Positions 46,320 through 53,193 of a stretch of DNA of 53,193 nt are shown piece by piece. Location of the stretch: positions 1 to 53,193 of the forward strand of contig JACPQF010000130.1 of the NCBI GenBank assembly GCA_016190625.1, written 5' to 3'. The translations under genes and the position numbers were made by a program. Below the pieces are notes generated by a model. The model was given only the letters and a program-made list of their open reading frames with translations. It was not told the origin of the DNA and made no database searches. Each line of letters starts with the position of its first letter. Position 1 is the first letter of the stretch. This DNA is from Chloroflexota bacterium. GTDB taxonomy: Bacteria; Chloroflexota; Dehalococcoidia; JACPQF01.

Positions 46320-46714
46320 CTTTGGTTCCCCCCTCAGATCATCCTGTCATTCAATCATTCACCGTGATGACTAGCCAATCATTGTCCTTCTTAACGGCAT
46401 ATGCCTCATCCTGTTTGATTCCGTAATAGCTTCCGCGCCGTACCTGGCACGATCACATACCACAATAAACCGCCAGTCAACCTTCCCATGCGGACAAGCG
46501 CTTCAAGCAGCGAAATGAGGCTGGCATTCGTGAAATCCGCTGCCACAAATTCGTTTACAGTCGTCCCACGCCCGGCCAGCCGCGGCTCAATGCCCACGCT
46601 CGCCCCTTGCCTCGACTGCCAGTTGCCAGCGATCCTGGCTTGCAGTAGAATGGATCTAAGAGAAGCGCATGGCGCGACGCCGTGGGTCAATTCCCGCCAC
46701 TGGAGGAACCAGCC
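46320..46714 (-). pseudogene. Probable decayed partner gene upstream of DUF2283
   Basis: Minus-strand pieces in different frames look protein-like: YYGIKQDEAYAVKKDNDWLVITVND ending about 46360 (here split: YYGIKQDEAY, AVKKDNDWLVITVND), and WRFIVVCDRARYGAEAI slightly upstream in another frame. No single intact frame joins them. The 'DWLVITV' end resembles small DUF4258-like proteins that accompany DUF2283. Weak evidence; otherwise about 390 bases without a gene. Confidence 0.3.
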
Positions 46715-47140
46715 GTGCAACACACCGACAAGATCCTGGCAATCGATGACGACCTCGACCTGGTGCAGGCGACCCGCATCGTTCTGGAAAGTCGTGGCTA
46801 CCGGGTCGTGTCGGCCGGCTCCGCCGAGGAGGGCCTGAAAAAGGTGGCGGAAGACAAGCCGGACCTGATTCTTCTCGACGTAATGCTCCCGACCGGCACG
46901 CAAGGCTTTCATTTCGCCTGGAACCTGCGCAATAACCCCGATCCCGCCTTGAGAGACATTCCCATCATAGTCGTGTCTGCCATTCACTCCACCACCGGAC
47001 TCCGACTTTACCCCGAGGTGAGTGATCCACTCTACCAGCCAGGAGAGTTTCTCCCCGTGCAGTGCTTCCTCGATAAGCCGGTTCCACCGCAAGTATTGCT
47101 GCGAGAGGTAGAGAAGGCGCTCCTCGCCCGGGGAAAGTAG
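46715..47140 (+). CDS. Single-domain response regulator
   Basis: 141 residues from GTG 46715 (GGAGG eight bases upstream). Receiver fold: KILAIDDDLDLVQATRIVLESRGYRVVSAGSAEEGL with the acidic pocket DDD, phospho-acceptor Asp55 in LILLDVMLPTGTQGF, the switch Ser in IIVVSAI, and Lys in FLDKPVPP. No output domain, so it acts through protein contacts or phosphorelay. It has an insertion (HSTTGLRLYPEVSDPLYQPGEFLP) between the switch Ser and Lys. It lies 18 bases upstream of the kinase, its likely partner. Confidence 0.88.
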   Translation: MQHTDKILAIDDDLDLVQATRIVLESRGYRVVSAGSAEEGLKKVAEDKPDLILLDVMLPTGTQGFHFAWNLRNNPDPALRDIPIIVVSAIHSTTGLRLYPEVSDPLYQPGEFLPVQCFLDKPVPPQVLLREVEKALLARGK

Positions 47141-47158
47141 CGCGCTGGGGAATAGCTC

Positions 47159-48766
47159 ATGGAAGCTCGGCCTTTGGAGCTCTCCGAGCTCCGCGATCGA
47201 CTACGATGGTTCATCAGCCTGCGCTGGATGGCAGCGGCTGGCGTGGCCGCGATCGTCGCCGGCCTCCGCTGGCTGGTCGGGATCGATCTTCAGGTTCTGC
47301 CTCTCCTCGGCATCGCTCTGACCATCGCCCTTTACAACCTGGCCTTCTGGCTGTTTGCGCGGGTGACGGGTGACGGGGGACAGGGGTCAAGGGACGGAGG
47401 ACGGGACCCAAGTGAGTCGCGACAGGGGAGGGGGGACTGGCCCCCGACCCCGCGCCGGGGTGCCCTCGGGGCCCGCACCCGCCGACCCCTAACTGACCCC
47501 CGACTTGTGGCAAATGTTCAGATCGCCTTCGATCTGGTGGCGCTCACCTTTTTGCTCCACTTCGTGGGCGGGGTAGAGAACCCCTTTTTCCTCTATTACG
47601 TTTTCCACGTCATAATCGCCAGCATTCTCCTCTCACGCAAGGCGACCTACCTACAGGCTACCTTCGCTGCGGTTCTATTCGCCTCCCTCGCCGTCCTCGA
47701 GGCCGCCGGCCTTGTCCCGCACGTCAGCATCCCCCAGTTGGGCGCTGCCGGGCTGTACGACGATAGCCTCTACGTCGCCGCCGTCCTTGCCTCCCTAACG
47801 AGCACCCTCTACTTCTCCGCCTTCATGGCAACCTCGATTGTTCGGGGGCTAAGGGTCAGAGAGGCGCAGGTTATGGAGCTCAAGGAGGCGCTGGAGAAAG
47901 AGGAGGTCAAGCTCAAAGAAGCCTACGATAGGCTGCAGGAGGTCGACCGCTTTAAGTCCCGGTACATGCGGAAAGCAAGCCACGAGCTACGGGCCCCGCT
48001 CAGCTCTATTCAGAGCCTGATCACGGTAGCGCTAGAGGGCTTCACGGGCAATATCCCGTCTGAGACGCGCGAGATCCTGAGTCGGGCCTCGACGAGGACG
48101 AGGGAGCTGCTAGACCTAGTGAGCGATCTCCTCGCTCTGTCCCGGGCCAGGGAGATCAGGCCGGAGCAGGCGCGCCAGCCGGTATCCCTGGCGGCGATCG
48201 CCGCCGAGGTCATGCCCCTGTTTCAGGCTCAGGCCGTCGACAAAGGCCTGACGATGGCGGTATCCGTCCAGCCCGACCTGCCCCAGACCTGGGCCGATCC
48301 GGAAGGCATGGAGGAGCTGCTCTCCAATCTCGTCTCTAATGCCATCAAGTACACCCCGGCGGGCGGCGAGGCCCGGGTGACTCTGGCGGCGTGGGAGGCC
48401 GAACTGATCCTCAGCGTGTCCGATACGGGCATCGGCATCGAGCCGCAGGACCTACCCCACCTGTTCGAGGAGTTTTTCCGCAGCAGGCAGGCGAGGGAGA
48501 TGATCCACGAGGGCACGGGCCTTGGGCTGAGCATCGTGAAAGCGATCGTCGATGCCCACGGTGGACGCATCGAGGTGCGAAGCAGGCCGGGCGAGGGGAC
48601 GACGTTCGTGGTCGCGCTGCCGGTTTGGGTTGAGGGTAGAGGGTTGAGGGTAAAGGACGTAGGGTTGAGGGTGGAGGGTGGAGGGTTGAGGGGCAAGGAG
48701 GAGGGGGCAGGACAGGAAACCGGCAAGACCCTTTTGTTGAGGAGTGCTAACCATGGCCGTTTCTGA
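47159..48766 (+). CDS. Membrane sensor histidine kinase with repeat-derived insertions
   Basis: 535 residues. Five to six membrane helices (to about residue 235), a coiled-coil linker (VMELKEALEKEEVKLKEAYDRLQEVDRFKSRYMRKA), HisKA with SHELRAPLSS (His275), then HATPase: N box NLVSNAIKYTPAGG, G1 DTGIGI, F box HLFEEFFR, G2 GTGLGLSIVKAIVDAHGG. Residues about 70-117, between helices 2 and 3, are Arg/Gly/Pro-rich and encoded by repeat DNA. The tail after VVALPV (about 40 residues) is translated gggttga heptads that reach into hydB. The signal is unknown; position suggests control of the hydrogenase. Confidence 0.9.
   Translation: MEARPLELSELRDRLRWFISLRWMAAAGVAAIVAGLRWLVGIDLQVLPLLGIALTIALYNLAFWLFARVTGDGGQGSRDGGRDPSESRQGRGDWPPTPRRGALGARTRRPLTDPRLVANVQIAFDLVALTFLLHFVGGVENPFFLYYVFHVIIASILLSRKATYLQATFAAVLFASLAVLEAAGLVPHVSIPQLGAAGLYDDSLYVAAVLASLTSTLYFSAFMATSIVRGLRVREAQVMELKEALEKEEVKLKEAYDRLQEVDRFKSRYMRKASHELRAPLSSIQSLITVALEGFTGNIPSETREILSRASTRTRELLDLVSDLLALSRAREIRPEQARQPVSLAAIAAEVMPLFQAQAVDKGLTMAVSVQPDLPQTWADPEGMEELLSNLVSNAIKYTPAGGEARVTLAAWEAELILSVSDTGIGIEPQDLPHLFEEFFRSRQAREMIHEGTGLGLSIVKAIVDAHGGRIEVRSRPGEGTTFVVALPVWVEGRGLRVKDVGLRVEGGGLRGKEEGAGQETGKTLLLRSANHGRF
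47366..47510. repeat. GC-rich repeat block in frame inside the histidine kinase
   Basis: gggtgacgggtgacggggga, ggggtcaaggg, then pairing cccccgaccccgcgccgggg and cccctaactgacccccgac words. An imperfect inverted repeat translated as a polar loop. Confidence 0.7.
48628..48700. repeat. gggttga heptad array at the histidine-kinase 3' end
   Basis: About eight units of gggttga / gggtaga / gggtgga. Same words as in the cobalamin riboswitch (35026-35103). Translated as VEGRGLRVKDVGLRVEGGGLR. Confidence 0.8.
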
Positions 48767-49898
48767 CAGGGTGGTGTTGAGCAAGGATCCCAACGCCAAG
48801 TTTCTGGCGCTGCCGAAAGAGGACCTGCGCCGATTTATCGAGCTGCTGATGGTGGATTACGACGTCATCGCTCCCACGCTCAGCGACCAGGTGAAGGGGC
48901 AGGCTATAACCTTTACCAAGCTCCGGACGTTTGCCGATCTGGCCGTCGGCTTCGTCGATAGCCAGCGGCCGGGGAACTACCGGCTGCAGGCGGCCGATGA
49001 CGGCTCTTACTTCCAGTACGGCAACCCCGAGACCTCTCTCAAATGGTTTCTCCACCCTCCCCGCCTGGTCATGTGGACGGCTGACGTGGCCGCGGACGGG
49101 TTCAAGATCGAGGAGGAGCCGGGGCCGGAGCGGCCGCTGGCCTTCTTCCGGACGACCGCCTGCGACTGGCAGGCAGCCTACGTGCTTGACCTAATCTTCA
49201 TGAGGGATCCCGTCGACCCCCATTACCGGAAGCGACGGGAAAGCGCCCTGTTCGTAACCTGCACCTGCACGAGGGCGACTGGCACCTGTTTCTGCCACGA
49301 CATGGGCACGGGTCCGGTTCCCAATCCCGGCTACGACATAAACATGACCGAGACGGGCGACAGCTTTCTCCTCGAGGCGGGCACAGACAAGGGGAGGGCC
49401 ATTCTCGCCCGGCTTCCCCTCCAGCCGGCGACGCCGGAGCAGTTGGCCGAGGCGCAGTCAGCCGTGGCGGACGTCGTCGAGCGCACGTCCGGCCGGCTGA
49501 ACACCGAGGACCTGCCGGAGCGTCTGATGAAAGGCCTCGAACATCCCCAGTGGGACGTCATGAAGGATTGGTGCCTTGGCTGCGCCAACTGCACCCTCGT
49601 CTGCCCCACCTGCTTCTGCTATACCACCAACGACCGCATCAGCCTCGACCTGAAAAAGGCAGAGCGGGAGCGGACCTGGGACTTCTGCTTCTCCTGGACC
49701 TTCGCCGCCATGCATGGGGCTAACCCCCGGGGCGAGCTACGCCAGCGCTACCGGCACTGGCTCAGCCACAAGCTGGGATTCTGGGTCGAGCAATACGGCG
49801 CCTTTGGCTGTGTGGGCTGTGGACGCTGCATAACCTGGTGCCCCGTGGAGATAGACATCGCCGCCATCGCGAGCATTGTGAGAGGTGATGGGAAGTGA
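48753..49898 (+). CDS. hydB: Group 3b-type NiFe hydrogenase beta subunit (iron-sulfur, AsrA-like)
   Basis: 381 residues from ATG 48753 (GAGGAG eight bases upstream; overlaps the kinase end by 14 bases). C-terminal dicluster region CLGCANCTLVCPTCFCY and CVGCGRCITWCPVEID; an earlier CTCTRATGTCFCHD block is also conserved in this family. Related to sulfhydrogenase beta and anaerobic sulfite reductase subunit A. It relays electrons between the small subunit and the flavoprotein HydG. Cytoplasmic. Confidence 0.9.
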   Translation: MAVSDRVVLSKDPNAKFLALPKEDLRRFIELLMVDYDVIAPTLSDQVKGQAITFTKLRTFADLAVGFVDSQRPGNYRLQAADDGSYFQYGNPETSLKWFLHPPRLVMWTADVAADGFKIEEEPGPERPLAFFRTTACDWQAAYVLDLIFMRDPVDPHYRKRRESALFVTCTCTRATGTCFCHDMGTGPVPNPGYDINMTETGDSFLLEAGTDKGRAILARLPLQPATPEQLAEAQSAVADVVERTSGRLNTEDLPERLMKGLEHPQWDVMKDWCLGCANCTLVCPTCFCYTTNDRISLDLKKAERERTWDFCFSWTFAAMHGANPRGELRQRYRHWLSHKLGFWVEQYGAFGCVGCGRCITWCPVEIDIAAIASIVRGDGK

Positions 49899-50728
49899 CA
49901 AGTCCATTGCTGCCCTACGAGGCAGTCATCAAGGACATAAGACAGGAGACCTACGATACGGCTACCTACACTTTCGCCTTCAAGGACCCGGCGGCCCACG
50001 CCGAATACAGCTTCCGGCCGGGCCAGTTCAATATGCTCACCATCTTGGGGGTGGGTGAGGCTGCCGTCTCCCTCAGCTCCGACTCCGGCCGGCGCGATTG
50101 CTTCCAGCATACGGTGAGGGCGGTAGGAAGCGTGACGGGCAGCCTGGCCCGGCGAAAAGTAGGCGACGTGGTGGGGCTGCGCGGCCCGTACGGCCGGGGC
50201 TGGCCGCTTGAGGCCGCGGGGGACCGCGACGTCTTGATCGTAGCGGGCGGTATCGGCCTCGCGCCCCTGCGGCCGGTTATCGAGCACGTTCTGCGAAGCC
50301 GGAGCGCCTACGGCCGGCTTCTCCTCCTGTACGGAGCCCGGACGCCGCGGGACCTCTGCTTCACGGGAGACTTCGAGCGCTGGCACCAAGGGAAAGATCT
50401 GGAGTTTCACGTCACGGTGGATAGAATCGACGGGCAGCCCTGGGAGCAGAACGTGGGCGTGGTACCCCTCTTGCTCGACAAGGTGAAGCTGAGTCCGGTG
50501 AACACCGTGGCCCTGATCTGTGGCCCGGAGGTCATGATGAAGTTCACGGTGATCGACCTGGCTAAGCGGGGGGTGCCGGGGGACAACATCTTTGTCTCTA
50601 TGGAGCGGAACATGAAATGCGCCGTGGCCCAGTGCGGCCACTGTTTCTTCGGGCCGAAATTCGTCTGCAAGGACGGGTCGGTGTTCTCGTATCCGGAGAT
50701 CGAACAACTATGGGGAAAGGGGGTGTGA
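49895..50728 (+). CDS. hydG: NiFe hydrogenase gamma subunit (FAD/NAD(P)-binding, AsrB-like)
   Basis: 277 residues; GTG start overlapping the hydB stop (GTGA). Ferredoxin-reductase fold: FRPGQFNMLTILGVGEAAVSLSS (FAD site), VGLRGPYGRGWPLE, VLIVAGGIGLAPLRPVIEHVL (pyrophosphate of NAD(P)), ALICGPEVMMKFT, then a [2Fe-2S]-type Cys block MKCAVAQCGHCFFGPKFVCKDG. It exchanges electrons with NAD(P)H, making the complex a soluble bidirectional H2:NAD(P)H enzyme. Confidence 0.91.
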   Translation: MTSPLLPYEAVIKDIRQETYDTATYTFAFKDPAAHAEYSFRPGQFNMLTILGVGEAAVSLSSDSGRRDCFQHTVRAVGSVTGSLARRKVGDVVGLRGPYGRGWPLEAAGDRDVLIVAGGIGLAPLRPVIEHVLRSRSAYGRLLLLYGARTPRDLCFTGDFERWHQGKDLEFHVTVDRIDGQPWEQNVGVVPLLLDKVKLSPVNTVALICGPEVMMKFTVIDLAKRGVPGDNIFVSMERNMKCAVAQCGHCFFGPKFVCKDGSVFSYPEIEQLWGKGV

Positions 50729-50731
50729 GGC

Positions 50732-51523
50732 ATGGAAGATCAGAAACCCAGGCTGGCGGTATTCAAGTTCTCCTCCTGCGACGGCTGCCAGTTGAGCATC
50801 CTCGACCTGGAGGAAGAGCTTCTGAGCCTCGCCAGCGTGGTAGACATCGCCTACTTCGTGGAAGCGCGGCGGGCGACCGCGCCCGGACCGTACGACATAG
50901 CTCTGGTGGAGGGCTCGGTGACCACGCCGGAGGAGGTAGAGCGAATCAAAGAGATCAGGGCGAACACCAGGTTCCTCATCCCCTTCGGCGTCTGCGCCAC
51001 CTGGGGCGGCGTCCAGGCCCACCGCAACTTCATGAACTTCGACGAGGCCATGAGGCGGGTGTATCCCCATCCCGAAGCGTACAGCGCCCTGTCCACTTCG
51101 ACGCCCATCTGGGACCACGTCAAGGTCGACTACATGATCCAGGGCTGCCCGCCCAACCGCCACCAGATCTTGGAGGTGCTGACCAACGTTCTCGTGGGCA
51201 AGAAGACCGCGCTGGCCAGCAACTCGGTCTGCTACGAGTGCAAGCGGAAGGGCAACATCTGCGTCATCGTGGCGAGGGGCATCCCCTGCCTGGGAGTCGT
51301 CACCCATGACGGCTGTGGCGCCCTGTGTCCCACCTACGACCGGGGCTGCTACGGCTGCTTTGGGCCCATGGACGATCCCAAGGCCGCGTCGACGGCCAGA
51401 CAGTGGTGGGTCCTCGGGGTCAAGCCCGCCGACATCGTGCGCGATTTTCGCCGCATCACCCCCTACGCCGAGGCCTATAACAAGGGAGCAGAGGTATATG
51501 AGCGAGAAGCACATCAAAGTTGA
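50732..51523 (+). CDS. hydD: NiFe hydrogenase delta (small) subunit
   Basis: 263 residues. KFSSCDGCQLSILDLEEELL gives the proximal-cluster Cys pair, GVCATWGGVQAHRNF and IQGCPPNRHQILEVL the third and fourth ligands. SVCYECKRKGNICVIVARGIPCLG and CGALCPTYDRGCYGCFGP bind two more clusters. This is the group 3 cytoplasmic small-subunit layout: no Tat signal, no membrane anchor. It lies three bases after hydG and overlaps hydA by 26 bases. Confidence 0.92.
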   Translation: MEDQKPRLAVFKFSSCDGCQLSILDLEEELLSLASVVDIAYFVEARRATAPGPYDIALVEGSVTTPEEVERIKEIRANTRFLIPFGVCATWGGVQAHRNFMNFDEAMRRVYPHPEAYSALSTSTPIWDHVKVDYMIQGCPPNRHQILEVLTNVLVGKKTALASNSVCYECKRKGNICVIVARGIPCLGVVTHDGCGALCPTYDRGCYGCFGPMDDPKAASTARQWWVLGVKPADIVRDFRRITPYAEAYNKGAEVYEREAHQS

Positions 51524-52796
51524 TTACCTAGCCAGGGTGGAGGGAGAAGGGGCTCTTGACATAAAGGTTTCCGACGGGAAGATCGAGATCCTCAAGTTCT
51601 CGATCTTCGAGCCGCCCCGCCTCTTCGAGGCCTGGCTCCAGGGTCGCTCCTACCGCGAGCTGCCCGACTTCGTCGCCCGCATCTGCGGCATCTGTCCGGT
51701 GGCCTACCAGATGAGCGCCATTCACGCCGCCGAGGACGCCTTTGGCATACGCGTGGAGGGCCAGGTGCGCACCTTGAGACGGCTCTTCTACTGCGGCGAG
51801 TGGCTGGAGAGCCATCTCCTCCACATTTACATGCTGGCCGCGCCCGATTTCCTCGGCTACGAGAGCGCCATCGCTATGGCCAAGGACTATCCGGAGGTCC
51901 TGAAGCGCGGTCTGCGAATGAAGCGGCTCGGCAATGACATCGTGGCCATGCTGGCCGGGAGGGAGATCCATCCCATCTCGGCCTGCGTGGGCGGCTTCTA
52001 CGCCGCGCCGCCGGAGGAGACGCTGAGGACCCTGATTCCCCGTCTCGAGCAGGGGACGGAGGACGCGCGGGAGACGATCCGCTGGACGGCGAGCCTCGAC
52101 CTTCCCGACTTGACGCGCGACATCGAGTTCGTCTCCCTATCCCATCCGGACGAGTATCCCATGAACGAGGGCCGCATCGTCTCCAGCAAAGGCGTCGACG
52201 TCTCCATCCACGACTACACCAAGGCCTTCGAGGAGTACCAGGTGGATTACACGACCGCCCTTCGCTCCCGGGTGAGGGAGAGAGGCTCCTATTTCGTCGG
52301 ACCGCTGGCGCGAGTCAACCTGAACTTCGACAAGCTCACGCCCGCCACCCGGAAGGCCGCGCTCGCCTGCGGCATCGGCTTTCCCAATTCCAATCCGTTC
52401 ACCAGCATCGTGGCCCGGGCCGTGGAGGTCATGCACGCCATGGATGAAGCCCTCCGGATCGTGCGGGACTACCGCCGCCCGCCGGAGCCCTACGTCGAGG
52501 CGCGCCCCAGGGCGGGGACCGGCCACGGCGCCACCGAGGCGCCCCGCGGCCTGCTCTACCACGACTACGACTTTGACGACGAGGGGCTGATAAGGCGGGC
52601 GAGGATCGTGCCGCCCACGGCCCAAAACCAGGCCCACATCGAGGACGACCTGCGGGAGTGGGTGCCCCGCGTCATCCATCTGCCCCTAGAGGAGGCCACC
52701 ATCAAAGCCGAGATGGCCGTGCGCAACTACGACCCCTGCATCTCCTGCGCGACCCATCTGCTCAAGCTGAGGGTCAAAGGGGGAGACGGCGGGTAG
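51498..52796 (+). CDS. hydA: NiFe hydrogenase alpha (large, catalytic) subunit
   Basis: 432 residues from ATG 51498 (GAGG upstream, inside the end of hydD). L1 motif RICGICPVAYQMSAIHAAEDAFGI and L2 motif DPCISCATHLLKL supply the four Ni-binding Cys. EGEGALDIKVSDGKI is the typical start. Length and both motifs fit group 3b (sulfhydrogenase-type). A short tail after the last His (LLKLRVKGGDGG) may be trimmed during maturation. No maturation (hyp) genes or endopeptidase are in the window. Confidence 0.93.
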   Translation: MSEKHIKVDYLARVEGEGALDIKVSDGKIEILKFSIFEPPRLFEAWLQGRSYRELPDFVARICGICPVAYQMSAIHAAEDAFGIRVEGQVRTLRRLFYCGEWLESHLLHIYMLAAPDFLGYESAIAMAKDYPEVLKRGLRMKRLGNDIVAMLAGREIHPISACVGGFYAAPPEETLRTLIPRLEQGTEDARETIRWTASLDLPDLTRDIEFVSLSHPDEYPMNEGRIVSSKGVDVSIHDYTKAFEEYQVDYTTALRSRVRERGSYFVGPLARVNLNFDKLTPATRKAALACGIGFPNSNPFTSIVARAVEVMHAMDEALRIVRDYRRPPEPYVEARPRAGTGHGATEAPRGLLYHDYDFDDEGLIRRARIVPPTAQNQAHIEDDLREWVPRVIHLPLEEATIKAEMAVRNYDPCISCATHLLKLRVKGGDGG

Positions 52797-52822
52797 GGAA
52801 GACGGCTGTTTCCTGTCCTCAT

Positions 52823-52893
52823 TAACAGGAGTTGCGCAGTGGTACGGGTAGAAGGCGATTTTCCGCGTCAGTGTAGGGGCGAAGCATTCAATG
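52823..52893. repeat. Second copy of the 70-base intergenic element
   Basis: attaacaggagttgcgcag...gaaggcgattttccgcgtcag...gtaggggcgaagcattc parallels attgacaggagttacgcggt...gtaggggcgaagcactc at 45771-45842. Confidence 0.7.
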
Positions 52894-52896
52894 GCA

Positions 52897-53112
52897 TTAA
52901 GTTTTCGTTGTGCATTGTAGTTTGTTGAGTACTTGCTTGCGCGCCTCGGCCCGAGAACCCTTTAGGAATGGATAGGCATCCCGGCGTTTGCGCACTTTTC
53001 GTGGTTCGATTCGAAATCGCGGACGCTCAGGCAACTTGCATTTCGCTAAGCGGTCTAGAAGTCCAGCCGAAAACCGGCTTTGAAACGAATTGCTGCGGCC
53101 AAGACGAGGCAT
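52897..53112 (-). pseudogene. Probable IS4-type transposase C-terminal remnant
   Basis: 71 codons; the open frame extends upstream to a stop at about 53188. SAGLLDRLAKCKLPERP and RIEPRKVRKRRDAYPFLKGS.RAEARKQVL resemble the basic C-terminal end of many IS4-family transposases ('R..R.EPR..KRR...YP.LK..R..AR..L'). No DDE catalytic region can be read in the part visible. It abuts the repeat at 52823. Call rests on pattern memory only. Confidence 0.4.
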
Positions 53113-53193
53113 TGGATTATTTATGCAGCGTGCGTAGCGCGTGGTGATGCCGTCATAATAGGTATTTGAGAGCAGGTGGTATCTTTCTTATCA

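Noticed and set aside
1-53193. tRNA, rRNA, CRISPR array, prophage or integrated element
   Set aside because: No cloverleaf, rRNA-like stretch, repeat-spacer array, integrase or phage structural gene was recognised on either strand.

Overview
This is a high-GC bacterial window with tightly packed operons, many GTG/TTG starts and plain TTGACA/TATAAT-type promoters. The gene mix (group 3b-type NiFe hydrogenase, B12 salvage under a cobalamin riboswitch, CopC-CopD fusion, KGG-repeat stress protein, DUF4015 glycoside hydrolase, tandem nitronate monooxygenase-like genes, abundant dispersed palindromes) suggests a Chloroflexota-like anaerobe or facultative anaerobe. That placement is inferred from gene content only; no rRNA or tRNA gene was recognised.

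Layout. 0-13 kb: the end of a family-5 substrate-binding lipoprotein gene, glcD-glcF, an HNH nuclease, a CoA-transferase remnant, a KGG stress protein, a BON-domain protein, an alpha/beta hydrolase, threonine aldolase, a frameshifted four-helix-bundle gene, rarA, a DUF4015 protein and a VapBC-type pair. 13-19.9 kb: a cell-surface sugar operon (rfbD, two GT2 enzymes, a membrane GT39-like protein), ychF and a CvpA-CAP fusion. 19.9-35.2 kb: two cobalamin blocks on the minus strand (cobS-cbiB-cobD, and btuF-btuC-btuD-cobO-cobT-cbiA behind a riboswitch), interrupted by a copper-type CopC/CopD operon, a thioesterase and a tandem duplicate of a nitronate monooxygenase-like gene.

35.2-45.7 kb is the most unusual part: a dispersed lasso-peptide locus. 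Five small genes encode precursors with a shared W-x-x-P-T-[IF] leader motif and 14-15-residue candidate cores (one core looks frameshifted). Each core has Asp at position 8 or 9, and four of five end in Ser. Two separate leader-recognition (B1, PqqD-like) plus leader-peptidase (B2, transglutaminase-like) pairs are present, with a PF14907-type nucleotidyltransferase, a GT2 and a complete sulfate-activation module (cysD, cysNC). No asparagine-synthetase-like cyclase and no exporter are visible. Several of these units have their own near-consensus promoter and lie next to long inverted repeats.

45.7-53.2 kb: repeat-rich DNA, a DUF2283 protein, a response regulator and histidine kinase, then the four-subunit NiFe hydrogenase (beta-gamma-delta-alpha), ending in repeat DNA and a probable transposase remnant.

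A second theme runs through the whole window: several families of short palindromic repeats occur both between and inside genes. In-frame copies sit in cbiB, cobS, the CysN-CysC linker, the histidine kinase and the four-helix gene, and one enlarges a peripheral region of the cobalamin riboswitch. This resembles the Rickettsia palindromic element phenomenon, but with different sequences.
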